Shown one piece after another: positions 18,615 to 26,537 of a DNA stretch of 64,000 nt. This stretch comes from Candidatus Saccharimonadota bacterium (lineage in GTDB: Bacteria > Patescibacteriota > Saccharimonadia > Saccharimonadales > Saccharimonadaceae). The notes below the pieces were generated by a model. The model saw only the letters and a program-made list of their open reading frames with translations. It was not told where the DNA came from and searched no databases. Numbering within the stretch: position 1 is the stretch's first letter; each line of letters starts with the position of its first letter. The stretch is taken from positions 1-64,000 of the forward strand of contig JAATFU010000003.1 in NCBI GenBank assembly GCA_015655045.1, written 5' to 3'. The position numbers and the translations under genes are program-made.

Positions 18615-18650
18615 TCTACTCTCCTCGGATAACTTTCGTGTTCTATAATA

Positions 18651-19541
18651 TCACGCCTGTTGCGACTTAGCGAGCCGATCAAGCACATATTCTTTTACCT
18701 GCCCTACGGGCAGCCAGGTGATATATTGATTACGCCGTAGCCATGTAAGCTGCCGCTTAGCAAGCCGCCAATCAAGGGTAACATTCTTCTGCTTCACTTC
18801 ATTTAACGTCATCGTCCCATTTAGGTACCGATGCAGCAATGGGTAGATATTCCCTTTCATCGCCTCGCTATCCCAACCATACAATTTGCCCAAGTTTTTT
18901 GCCTCTTCGACAACCCCAAGGTCAAATAAGTGTTCGGCTCTCATTTCAATCCTTTGTCGAAGAATTTTTTTATCTGTTGTTATTCCAACAATTATAGTAT
19001 TTTTAACAGGGGTAGTGTGTTTATCAGAGTTCACTCCTTGACGCTCTATAGCCCGTATAACATACCGTTTATTTTGATAATTTTCAGGTAAACTAATGTT
19101 GCTTTTCTTACAATATTCATATAACTCAGGCAGACTCATTGCTTCCAGCTTACCTCTGTATGACAAATCTGCAGGCTTTCCTAATTGATAGTCAAAAATT
19201 ATTGCATCCACATACAACCCTGTTCCACCAACCAGTATCGGAACATGGCCGCGGGCTCGTATCTCAGCTATTTTTTGTTGAGCATACAGTTTAAAATCAG
19301 CCACGGAATAACGTTCATTGGGTTCAATCAAATCCAGTCCCCAGTGTGGTACTTCTGCCTGTTCTGCAGGCGACAACTTGGCAGTCCCAATATTGAAGTG
19401 CTTATAAATTGCACGTGAATCTGCCGAAATAATCTCCCCTTCACAAGCCACGGCTATCTCAATTGCAACGTTTGACTTACCACTTGCTGTTGGTCCAGCA
19501 ATAACAACTAGTGGCTGTTCTCTTATAGTTTCGGTTGCCAT
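18651..19541 (-). CDS. miaA: tRNA dimethylallyltransferase
   Basis: MiaA transfers a dimethylallyl group to A37 of tRNAs reading UNN codons. The 296-residue protein has the P-loop GPTASGKSN near residue 15, then ISADSRAIYKHFNIGTAKLS, VGGTGLYVDAI and the C-terminal LTWLRRN segment. Length is normal. It overlaps the upstream alkyltransferase-like gene by 19 nt, in a thrS-atl-miaA run that is likely co-transcribed behind the T-box leader. The source of the dimethylallyl donor is not visible in the window. Confidence 0.95.
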   Translation of the reverse strand: MATETIREQPLVVIAGPTASGKSNVAIEIAVACEGEIISADSRAIYKHFNIGTAKLSPAEQAEVPHWGLDLIEPNERYSVADFKLYAQQKIAEIRARGHVPILVGGTGLYVDAIIFDYQLGKPADLSYRGKLEAMSLPELYEYCKKSNISLPENYQNKRYVIRAIERQGVNSDKHTTPVKNTIIVGITTDKKILRQRIEMRAEHLFDLGVVEEAKNLGKLYGWDSEAMKGNIYPLLHRYLNGTMTLNEVKQKNVTLDWRLAKRQLTWLRRNQYITWLPVGQVKEYVLDRLAKSQQA

Positions 19542-19837
19542 CGTCGATCCTTGAACTTTTCAACTACAAACTCTGGAGAAATCTTTACGCCTTCCGCTTC
19601 AAGCATCACCGCCTGAACTTCTCTTCCTCCATAGTAGCCACTCGCCAAACCACCAAAACGATTCACTAATCTATGCCAAGGCAAAGACTCATCGCCGTAG
19701 TGCGCAATCATACCGACAGCGCGAGCAGCGTACGCATGACCAGCAAAGGCAGCCAGATCACCATACGTCGTCACGTTTCCAGCTGGCACCCCAGCCATTA
19801 ATTGATGGATTTTATTGCGAAACTCGCTATCAATCAT
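19523..19837 (-). CDS. Alkyltransferase-like protein (ATL, MGMT family)
   Basis: This 104-residue protein matches the C-terminal DNA-binding domain of O6-alkylguanine DNA methyltransferase (VPAGNVTTYGDLAAFAGHAYAARAVG, then LPWHRLVNRFGG). The active-site PCHR motif reads PWHR, so the acceptor cysteine is a tryptophan. This defines ATL proteins, which bind alkylated DNA without repairing it and flag it for nucleotide excision repair. It starts 2 nt after thrS and overlaps miaA by 19 nt. Confidence 0.9.
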   Translation of the reverse strand: MIDSEFRNKIHQLMAGVPAGNVTTYGDLAAFAGHAYAARAVGMIAHYGDESLPWHRLVNRFGGLASGYYGGREVQAVMLEAEGVKISPEFVVEKFKDRRWQPKL

Positions 19838-19839
19838 AG

Positions 19840-21651
19840 CTAAATCTTCTTGAGATAATCAGAGAGGTCAGTAAGTAAGATTTTCTCTTCGCCAGTTTGG
19901 GTTCGAACACTCACCTCTCGCTTTTCTTTATCCTGTTGGCCAATAATTAACTGAACAGGGACCTTCCAGGTAGTTGCTTCACGAATCTTCTTACCGAGCG
20001 ATTCATTACGATCATCAGTTGTATAGCGTAGTTCGTTGTATTTAACAGGTGTATCGAGGACAGTCTGATCAAGAGTGGCTGTTACCTCTTTTACATAATC
20101 AAGTACTGTATCGTTGATAGTCAGAATGCGAACTTGTTCTGGGGCAGCCCAGAGAGGAAACCAACCAGCTGTATGTTCAATAAAGACACTGAGAAAACGC
20201 TCAATAGAACCAAGTAATGCACAGTGAATCATCACCGGTGTTTGAGCATTACCTTCGGCGTCTGTATATACGAGCCCGAAACGACCAGGCTGCACAAAGT
20301 CGAGCTGTACGGTCGCCACTTGATGTTCACGACCAATAGCATCCGTGGCCATAAAATCAATCTTAGGACCATAGAAGGCAGCCTCCCCATCTTGTTCGAA
20401 ATAGTTTAACTCATTTGCAATAACAGCCGCTTTTAGTTGCGCTTGAGCCGACTCCCAAAGTGATAGCTCACCCAAGTAGCCATCGCCTCCATCACGATAT
20501 GATAATCGAACACGCAAAGGCATATTAATTGACGCATAGAGCTTACGAGCAGCCGCGAGTAGATTGTTAATTTCATCTTCAATTTGATCTGGTCGACAAA
20601 ATACGTGACTATCATCCTGGGTTAATGACCGAACACGATTCAACCCACCCAATTCGCCCGTCTTCTCATCGCGATAATCCGTCGTTGTCTCAAGATAACG
20701 TACTGGCATATCACGATAACTACGTGGTCTCGATGCAAAAATTTGAGTATGGTGCGGACAGTTCATTGGTTTTAAAGCAAAGCTATCACTTGTCTCTTGG
20801 CTTGTGACTAGAAATAGTTCCTCGCCAAACTTCGCCCAATGTCCGGAAGCTTCATATAGCTCCTTTTTCGTAATATGTGGCGTCCAAACCTTTTGAAAAC
20901 CGTAACTTTGTCGAAGTTGATTCGAATATTGACTAACAATGTCACGAAGCACCGTTCCTCGAGGAGTAAATAGTGGTAAACCAGCACCAACCAAAGGAGA
21001 CAGAGTATACAGATCGAGTTCTTTGCCTAATTTGCGGTGGTCACGCGTCTTTGCTTGTTCGAGACGCTCCAGATACTGATCAAGCTCGTTTTGAGTGGCA
21101 AAAGCAACCCCATACAGGCGCTGCATCTGAGGATTTGTCTCTTTACCACGCCAATATGCGCCAGCTACTCGTAGAAGCTTAAAAGCACCTACATCTTTAG
21201 TGTTTGCGACATGGGGACCACGACATAGATCAACAAAATTGCCATTCTTATAAAATGAAACTGTCTCAACGGCTGACCCACCGCTTGTCTTCAGTCCAAG
21301 TTCATCGGCATCAAGGTCCTTAGCCACAGTTGTACCAGCACGTTTCAAATCATTCAATAATTCTTCTTTATATGGTTGTTTGTTGGCGCGCGCCCATTCG
21401 ATCGCTTCATCAATCGGCATTTCGAAACGTTCAAAATTATCCCCATAATCAATTAATTTATGCATCTCTTTTTCGATTTTTGGAAAGTTCGCCTCTGATA
21501 TCTTTAGTTCGCCAAGATCAATATCGTAATAGAAGCCATTATCCACCACGGGGCCAACGCCAAACTTAGCATCGGGCCATAATCGTTGCACCGCTGCAGC
21601 CGTAATGTGCGCCAAGCTGTGTCGCATTGCATGTAATTGGTCGTCGTTCAT
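19840..21651 (-). CDS. thrS: Threonyl-tRNA synthetase without TGS domain
   Basis: This class II synthetase charges tRNA-Thr. The 603-residue protein begins directly in the editing (N2) domain with HSLAH (residues 11-15), the first part of the HxxxH editing site. It lacks the N-terminal TGS domain of about 60 residues found in E. coli ThrRS. Catalytic motifs include MNCPHHTQIF (zinc cysteine), LGGLNRVRSLTQDDSHVFC and the anticodon-binding domain at the end. The start has AGGAGT upstream. Expression appears controlled by a T-box leader. It heads a likely thrS-atl-miaA operon. Confidence 0.96.
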   Translation of the reverse strand: MNDDQLHAMRHSLAHITAAAVQRLWPDAKFGVGPVVDNGFYYDIDLGELKISEANFPKIEKEMHKLIDYGDNFERFEMPIDEAIEWARANKQPYKEELLNDLKRAGTTVAKDLDADELGLKTSGGSAVETVSFYKNGNFVDLCRGPHVANTKDVGAFKLLRVAGAYWRGKETNPQMQRLYGVAFATQNELDQYLERLEQAKTRDHRKLGKELDLYTLSPLVGAGLPLFTPRGTVLRDIVSQYSNQLRQSYGFQKVWTPHITKKELYEASGHWAKFGEELFLVTSQETSDSFALKPMNCPHHTQIFASRPRSYRDMPVRYLETTTDYRDEKTGELGGLNRVRSLTQDDSHVFCRPDQIEDEINNLLAAARKLYASINMPLRVRLSYRDGGDGYLGELSLWESAQAQLKAAVIANELNYFEQDGEAAFYGPKIDFMATDAIGREHQVATVQLDFVQPGRFGLVYTDAEGNAQTPVMIHCALLGSIERFLSVFIEHTAGWFPLWAAPEQVRILTINDTVLDYVKEVTATLDQTVLDTPVKYNELRYTTDDRNESLGKKIREATTWKVPVQLIIGQQDKEKREVSVRTQTGEEKILLTDLSDYLKKI

Positions 21652-21884
21652 GGTTCATACTCCTTTTTTGATAAATAAAAAACATGCGATAGTTACATTT
21701 AAGCCTTGTCTTTAAAGGTTAAATCTATATATCGCATGTCTCGGACCCAGTAGTATTCTTATGCAATACTATAGGGTGGTTCCACCGGACTTCCTATAAA
21801 TTGATATAGGCACTTGTAAGAGAATATGTCATGGTTCATCTTATCCATGGAACTCAACAACTGGTTAGATTGCATCATCGTTCA
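21652..21884 (-). promoter_or_regulatory. T-box riboswitch leader of thrS
   Basis: On the minus strand an antiterminator of T-box architecture can be drawn. Helix A1 is GUCCGG with CCGAGAC (one bulged A). It is followed by the 7-nt bulge UGGAACC (complement of 21778-21784), then helix A2 ACCC..UAGUAUU with AAUACUA..GGGU. The 3' A1 strand abuts and shares bases with the 5' strand of a long terminator. The bulge UGGA can pair with UCCA, the 3' end of the tRNA-Thr at 24560-24635. A shorter upstream stem carries ACA (Thr codon) in an internal loop, a possible specifier. A TGGTATGAT extended -10 lies at the leader start. Confidence 0.8.
21677..21739 (-). terminator. Conditional terminator of the thrS T-box
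   Basis: ACATGCGAT pairs with ATCGCATGT, with inner pairings ATAG/CTAT, ATTTAA/TTAAAT and CCTT/AAGG, followed by TTTTTT on the minus strand. It lies between the antiterminator and the thrS ribosome binding site. Confidence 0.85.
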
Positions 21885-21943
21885 GGTATTATCATACCAT
21901 ATTCTTGCGGTAGCACCTCTACTTTGGTATCCTTATATAGCTT

Positions 21944-22020
21944 GGGTCCTTAGCTCATTTGGCTAGAGCGCCACATTGACGTTGTGGAGGTGAGAGGTTC
22001 GAATCCTCTAGGACCCACCA
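21944..22020 (+). tRNA. tRNA-Val (GAC)
   Basis: The cloverleaf GGGTCCT...AGGACCC has an anticodon stem CCACA/TGTGG with loop TTGACGT (anticodon GAC, 21978-21980) and a T-arm GAGGTTCGAATCCTC-type. CCA is encoded. It is divergent from the thrS leader. Confidence 0.95.
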
Positions 22021-22160
22021 TTGTTTTTATTTTTAGCCCATCAGAAGTCCTGATGGGCTTTTAGTTTACCCACACGCCTTCAAAGTTATCCACCAGTGAT
22101 TCGTTATATTTCACGTGAAGACTATATCATGTGAGGTATATGAAGTAACAAAGTGTTCCG

Positions 22161-22189
22161 TTGACTTTTGTTAGTGTTTATGCTAATAT
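22161..22189 (+). promoter_or_regulatory. Promoter of the 42-residue gene (leaderless)
   Basis: TTGACT (22161-22166), a 17-nt spacer ending in TGC and TAATAT (22184-22189) make an extended -10 promoter. The ATG at 22196 lies 6 nt after the -10 box, so the transcript should start at or within a base of the start codon. Confidence 0.7.
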
Positions 22190-22195
22190 TAGTCT

Positions 22196-22324
22196 ATGGT
22201 AAAGAAATTACAGATCACAGCCATGGATAAACCATCTGAACTTGAACGCTTTAATATTGGGTTTGAGTACGATAAAACACTCCAAGAGGTGAAACGCGAA
22301 GTACGTATTCGTACGTACCAATAG
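22196..22324 (+). CDS. Conserved-looking 42-residue protein, leaderless
   Basis: The frame encodes MVKKLQITAMDKPSELERFN, then a segment FEYDKTLQEVKREVRIRTYQ after two residues, and a TAG stop. It has a strong promoter, no ribosome binding site and a terminator at 22361-22391, so it is a single-gene unit. The charged C-terminal half looks like one amphipathic helix with several basic residues. I do not recognise the family. Between it and tRNA-Val (22021-22195) no other gene is seen. Confidence 0.6.
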   Translation: MVKKLQITAMDKPSELERFNIGFEYDKTLQEVKREVRIRTYQ

Positions 22325-22360
22325 GACCCTCCCCCCTTTCCATTGATTGTCATCTATATA

Positions 22361-22391
22361 AAAAGATCCTCGCTCTCAACGAGGATCTTTT
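22361..22391. terminator. Bidirectional terminator
   Basis: AAAAGATCCTCG pairs with CGAGGATCTTTT around CTCTCAA. It can end the 42-residue gene (plus) and the glycosyltransferase gene (minus). Confidence 0.88.
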
Positions 22392-22418
22392 CTCTACTCT
22401 TCGGTAAGCCCCTACTTG

Positions 22419-24086
22419 TTACTTATCATGTCGTTTCTTAGCTTTTTTAGATCGCACCACGGATGCATGAGTCGCTTTGTCCGTAACGTCGAACTTGTCT
22501 AGATAATGTCCGGTGGCAAGGCGTGCCTGAGAGTACAAGGCAGAAGTCGCGCTATACCCAATCGCAGTCACAGGCATGAGTACCCACTGCGCTATCATAA
22601 AGAAACTACGGTGACGTTTATAACGCTCTGGACGAGGTGGTAACATCTTAAAGGCAAGGAAAACAGTAATAAATAACCCGATAAGGGCAACCTGTTGAAT
22701 ACTACTAATGACATCTGGCAACTGGTGTGCGGGCACGCTACGCGCAGCATTGCTATTAATGAGAAGCGGCACCCATCCCCCCACTGCCACGAGCACCGAA
22801 ACACTTGCGAGCGTTACATGCCCGTCTAGCAAGCGTACGAAGCGCCCAAAGCCTGCGGTGAAGCTAATGTTACGCTTACGCGTAAATAAGTGTACTGCCA
22901 CGTAGGGCACGTCTGAAGCACCATAGGCCCATCGTCTTAACTGAATAAATTGCGCCTTGAGCGTCTTAAGGTAAGTATCCGATAATACCGCGTCTTGGTA
23001 GATAGGAACGTGAATAGGAATAACATCATAATTACCCCCAAAATAGAAGTAGCTTCGCCAGTATTGGTGACCGTCTTCTACAATGGTTCGAGTACTCCAA
23101 AAATCCATTTCGACCAGTGCATCCATTGGTTGTGAATGCGAAGCGAAGTTACGGAGAGTGTGAGGGCGCATCGAGCTAATAATATTCCAAAATGAGTTAC
23201 CTGTTGCCACTACGCGCATTGGTGCTGGAGCATCCCATATATTATTCATAAATAATGAGACTGGTTGATATGCAAGGTGTTTACGGTCTTCTCGCACGAT
23301 ATATTCATATGTCAGATAGTCAAAATAGGTAGCGTGAGGGCGATTATCACTATCTAATGTCGTGACAATAACGTCCTTATACTCAATCCCCTGCGTTGGA
23401 AGCCAGTCGCGCAAGAAACGTCCTGCATGTGTAATGTTGCCACCCTTACCAATTACCTCATTGGGGAGATCTTTGGGGTGCTGAATAGCGTGAAAAACGA
23501 AGAATTTATCACCAAATTTCTTTTCAAGTCGTTGGACCGTTTTCTGTATGGCCTCCCCACCCCGTTCTTCATAGGCTACCACAAGGATAATCTTATCGTT
23601 ATCATAGGTAGTCGCAAGCACTGACTGAATAGTTGGCTCAAGGATTTCATACGATTCATTGTAAGTAGCGACGATTACTGCATTATATAACTGTGAAGGG
23701 CGAGGAAATGTTTCGGGGTCAGCGGCCATAAGGCGAAGATTATCAATATGTGCATAGATACCAAACGACTTTGCTCGAGTATAACGACCGACAGCATAGG
23801 AATTCTCTGGATCTTCGAGGTCTGCGAGTCGTCCGTGCCAATCAACTCTTTGGGCACTTTCTAAACGATTGCGACCCCCAATGGTGTGGATCGCAATACC
23901 AACCGCCTTAACAAGCAGGGTAATGATGACAAGCATGAGGTAGATAGCCGCTAGAATTGGATTAACAAGCGATAAGATAATAAGCAATGCAAATGCACCA
24001 TAGCTCAAAATAGCAGGTAGCATCTCAAAGAAACGATACTGTCGCGTCCGCTTACCCATTGGTATCTCGAGGTCAATATCAATCAT
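22419..24086 (-). CDS. Membrane glycosyltransferase family 2, processive type
   Basis: The 555-residue protein has two N-terminal membrane helices (about residues 24-68), a cytosolic GT2 domain and a C-terminal membrane region. The GT-A domain has VIVATYNES, the DxD-like TLDSD, the acidic EDGHQYW and QLRRW, matching the D,D,D,QxxRW pattern of cellulose/hyaluronan synthase-like enzymes. It probably makes a beta-linked surface polysaccharide from a nucleotide sugar, and the sugar cannot be read from sequence. The tail is very basic. It follows a small membrane protein gene by 3 nt. Confidence 0.85.
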   Translation of the reverse strand: MIDIDLEIPMGKRTRQYRFFEMLPAILSYGAFALLIILSLVNPILAAIYLMLVIITLLVKAVGIAIHTIGGRNRLESAQRVDWHGRLADLEDPENSYAVGRYTRAKSFGIYAHIDNLRLMAADPETFPRPSQLYNAVIVATYNESYEILEPTIQSVLATTYDNDKIILVVAYEERGGEAIQKTVQRLEKKFGDKFFVFHAIQHPKDLPNEVIGKGGNITHAGRFLRDWLPTQGIEYKDVIVTTLDSDNRPHATYFDYLTYEYIVREDRKHLAYQPVSLFMNNIWDAPAPMRVVATGNSFWNIISSMRPHTLRNFASHSQPMDALVEMDFWSTRTIVEDGHQYWRSYFYFGGNYDVIPIHVPIYQDAVLSDTYLKTLKAQFIQLRRWAYGASDVPYVAVHLFTRKRNISFTAGFGRFVRLLDGHVTLASVSVLVAVGGWVPLLINSNAARSVPAHQLPDVISSIQQVALIGLFITVFLAFKMLPPRPERYKRHRSFFMIAQWVLMPVTAIGYSATSALYSQARLATGHYLDKFDVTDKATHASVVRSKKAKKRHDK

Positions 24087-24089
24087 TAT

Positions 24090-24467
24090 CTATAACGGTG
24101 ACCATACATTTAACAAGGCCGAGGCAGTAATCCAGCCAATAATGATAATTGCGACCCCCATCCAGACAAAAGCAATTGCGAGCGAAGGCCCTTTAAGAAG
24201 GAGGAGCTTAATGCCAAGTATAATATGAAATATTGCAACAAACAGAGGGAAGACGGCAAACGTAAGGAGATAAAACCATTGATCACGATATAAGTGGGTT
24301 ACCCCGTATGCCGTGTAGTGGGAAACGAGTTGAAGTTCACTTGGATGGACGGTCAGAGCGATGTAGATAACAGCTCCGATTGCTAATGCAAGGAGACCAC
24401 TAGAGAGTACCAGTAGATACCTATTGGCAACAAGTTGTTTCAGCGAATCTATAATAACTGTCTTCAT
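24090..24467 (-). CDS. Hypothetical four-helix membrane protein
   Basis: The 125-residue protein has about four membrane helices (residues 17-37, 67-88, 95-118 and a weaker one) and no motif I recognise. It precedes the GT2 gene by 3 nt in the same direction, so it may be an accessory subunit of polysaccharide synthesis or export. This is inferred from position only. Its start codon lies 9 nt from the tRNA-Gly 3' end. Confidence 0.55.
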   Translation of the reverse strand: MKTVIIDSLKQLVANRYLLVLSSGLLALAIGAVIYIALTVHPSELQLVSHYTAYGVTHLYRDQWFYLLTFAVFPLFVAIFHIILGIKLLLLKGPSLAIAFVWMGVAIIIIGWITASALLNVWSPL

Positions 24468-24475
24468 GGCTTGTA

Positions 24476-24550
24476 TGGTGCGGATACAGAGAATCGAACT
24501 CTGCTCTCAACCTTGGGAAGGTTGCATATTAGCCACTATACGATACCCGC
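24476..24550 (-). tRNA. tRNA-Gly (CCC)
   Basis: On the minus strand GCGGGTA...TATCCGC form the acceptor stem. The anticodon arm CAACC-TTCCCAA-GGTTG gives anticodon CCC, and CCA is encoded. Confidence 0.93.
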
Positions 24551-24559
24551 ATATCGTCG

Positions 24560-24635
24560 TGGAGCCGCTGTCCGGATTTGAACCGGAGACCTACGCTTTA
24601 CGAAAGCGCCGCTCTACCAACTGAGCTACAGCGGC
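24560..24635 (-). tRNA. tRNA-Thr (CGT), discriminator U73
   Basis: On the minus strand GCCGCTG...CAGCGGC form the acceptor stem, and the anticodon loop TTCGTAA gives anticodon CGT. The discriminator base is U, followed by encoded CCA, so the 3' end is UCCA. This is exactly complementary to the UGGA of the thrS T-box bulge at 21778-21784. Confidence 0.95.
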
Positions 24636-24698
24636 AGTCAATCGATCACTCTCGATTATACCATGGTAGCCACCGAAAATTAAACGCCGCCTCCCCTG

Positions 24699-24727
24699 TT
24701 GCACGAGTTACTAAAAACTGATATCAT
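24699..24727 (+). promoter_or_regulatory. tRNA-Asp promoter
   Basis: TTGCAC (24699-24704), a 17-nt spacer and TATCAT (24722-24727) lie 24 nt before tRNA-Asp. Confidence 0.6.
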
Positions 24728-24751
24728 ACTTTAAGTTCACTCAACTACTAT

Positions 24752-24827
24752 GTGCTCGTAGTGAAGGGGTTATCACGCCTCCCTGTCACGGAGGAGATCG
24801 CCGGTTCAAATCCGGTCGAGCACGCCA
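24752..24827 (+). tRNA. tRNA-Asp (GTC)
   Basis: GTGCTCG...CGAGCAC form the acceptor stem. The anticodon arm CCTCC-CTGTCAC-GGAGG gives anticodon GTC, followed by discriminator G and encoded CCA. Confidence 0.95.
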
Positions 24828-24836
24828 AGCTTATTT

Positions 24837-24866
24837 AAAAGAGACCAAGTTAAATTGGTCTCTTTT
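24837..24866. terminator. Terminator between tRNA-Asp and sod
   Basis: AAAAGAGACCAA pairs with TTGGTCTCTTTT around GTTAAA, with A/T tracts on both sides. It serves the convergent tRNA-Asp and superoxide dismutase units. Confidence 0.88.
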
Positions 24867-24882
24867 ATTAGATGGAAAATTC

Positions 24883-25476
24883 CTATTTCTTGAATCGCTC
24901 GGCGACATAGTCCCAATTAACGACATTCCACCATGCCTTAACATAGTCATCTCGTTTGTTTTTGTAGTCAAGATAATATGCATGCTCCCATACGTCTAAT
25001 CCCAATAAAGGCGCGTCGAGACCCTGACTCAATGGAGTATCCTGATTCGCCGTAGTAATAATCTCAAGGTCTGGCTGTAGCCATGCCCACCCACTACCAA
25101 AAACTGCTAGTGATTTTGTTGTAAATTCATCTACGAAGGCTTGATAGCTCCCGAACTTGCCCTCAAGTGCTTCAGCTAATGGGCCCGTCGGCTGACCGCC
25201 TCCTGTTGGTGACAGCCACTGCCAGAATAATGTGTGGTTATAGTGTCCTCCACCATGATTACGAACTGCCGTACGTACCGATTCAGGAACTGCCGAGAGA
25301 TCCTGGAGTAAGCTCTCAATCGGTTGACCTTGCCACTCAGGAACAGCTTCGAGTGCAGCATTGAGCTTATCGACATAGGTCTGATGGTGCTTATCGTGAT
25401 GTAGTTGCATGATATCTTTACTGATGTAACGACCAAGTGCATCATAATCATATTCGAGAGCGGGTAATGTATACAT
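24883..25476 (-). CDS. Superoxide dismutase, Fe/Mn family (Mn-like)
   Basis: This 197-residue enzyme converts superoxide to peroxide and oxygen. Metal ligands are visible in LHHDKHHQTYV, HYNHTLFW, and LGLDVWEHAYYLDY (Asp and His). The GGGHYNH context and NQDTPL resemble Mn-type rather than Fe-type enzymes. No signal peptide is seen, so it is cytosolic. It follows the foldase gene by 20 nt with AAAGGAG before ATG, so co-transcription is likely. Confidence 0.95.
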   Translation of the reverse strand: MYTLPALEYDYDALGRYISKDIMQLHHDKHHQTYVDKLNAALEAVPEWQGQPIESLLQDLSAVPESVRTAVRNHGGGHYNHTLFWQWLSPTGGGQPTGPLAEALEGKFGSYQAFVDEFTTKSLAVFGSGWAWLQPDLEIITTANQDTPLSQGLDAPLLGLDVWEHAYYLDYKNKRDDYVKAWWNVVNWDYVAERFKK

Positions 25477-25496
25477 TGTTGTTATTCTCCTTTGAT

Positions 25497-26537
25497 TTAA
25501 TTAGTTGTCGTCTTAGGAATAGAAATAAACTGCTTTACTTTTGTTGTTGCATTTAGCTTCGCGAGATTGTCAGTAAAAGTACTGAGCGGAATCTGGATAA
25601 ACTCATAGCTCACAGTACTGCTAGTACTATCAAGGAGTCGTACGAAATAGTAGCCATCGCCCGCTGTCGACGTAATGACAGAGGAGATTTGGTTCTTTGC
25701 TAACTTTGAAGCCGTTTGGGCAAGACCTCCATCTTGATTCGTTTTTGGTACCATTCCAGAGGTGCCATAAGTTATTTTTGTTAACCCTTGTCCATTCAAA
25801 GTAGTGACGAGCGTCTGAAAGTTCACCGATGGATCGCTCATGGCTTTTTGAATCGTAGCAACTTGAGATGTTGCATTTTTATCAACAGCGTATGCTACTT
25901 TCTGCAAAAGTAACTTCTCCTTAGTGGCGTGGCGGTACTCATCTGGCGTCCAGCCGTAGTAATCAAGGATTACGGCATCGTATGTCTGTTGCGAGATCTC
26001 GCCATCAGATGATTGCCGCTGCGTTTTCAAGAATGCTTCAAGTTCGCTGTCGCTCACCGTAATCTTTTGCTCAGTCGCTAGCTTTGTAGCGTACGCGTCA
26101 GCAATAGCATCTTCAATCGACTTCTGCTTAATAAAGGCCACCTGACGTTTCCCGTCATCTGTTTTCGGGTTTACCTGCTCCTTTTGCTGAAGATAGTGAA
26201 CAGAACTCAGATACTTCATAAGATAATCGCTATATGGTACGGCCTGTCCATCCACGGATGCCACAGGAAGGGGCAACACCTTCGTAAGGCGGTACATAAA
26301 TGTGCTCGTATTTTGGGCTACATATAGCTGCTGCCACACGACGCCACCAGCTACAATCAGGGCACCAAGGCTAATAAGAATAGCGTTAAAGACAAGACGG
26401 TGACGAGCGTACTGAACGGGATACTTGAATCGTCGACCACCAGCTAAGATTCGTTGACGATGCTCTGCAATCGTATCACTAGTGATACGAGAAGATGGTG
26501 CTTCTTTTCTATGTAATTTTTTAAACAGTTTCTTCAT
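25497..26537 (-). CDS. Membrane-anchored SurA/PpiC-like peptidyl-prolyl isomerase
   Basis: I place the start at ATG 26537 because AGGGAGATT precedes it, although the frame is open to 26609. This gives 346 residues. A basic cytosolic head is followed by one membrane helix (about residues 47-68, FNAILISLGALIVAGGVVW) and then an extracytoplasmic SurA-N-like helical region. A parvulin-like segment is at about 235-320 (KNQISSVITSTAGDGYYFVRLLD). It probably assists folding of exported proteins outside the membrane. Its start overlaps the end of the PH-domain gene by 17 nt. Confidence 0.8.
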   Translation of the reverse strand: MKKLFKKLHRKEAPSSRITSDTIAEHRQRILAGGRRFKYPVQYARHRLVFNAILISLGALIVAGGVVWQQLYVAQNTSTFMYRLTKVLPLPVASVDGQAVPYSDYLMKYLSSVHYLQQKEQVNPKTDDGKRQVAFIKQKSIEDAIADAYATKLATEQKITVSDSELEAFLKTQRQSSDGEISQQTYDAVILDYYGWTPDEYRHATKEKLLLQKVAYAVDKNATSQVATIQKAMSDPSVNFQTLVTTLNGQGLTKITYGTSGMVPKTNQDGGLAQTASKLAKNQISSVITSTAGDGYYFVRLLDSTSSTVSYEFIQIPLSTFTDNLAKLNATTKVKQFISIPKTTTN

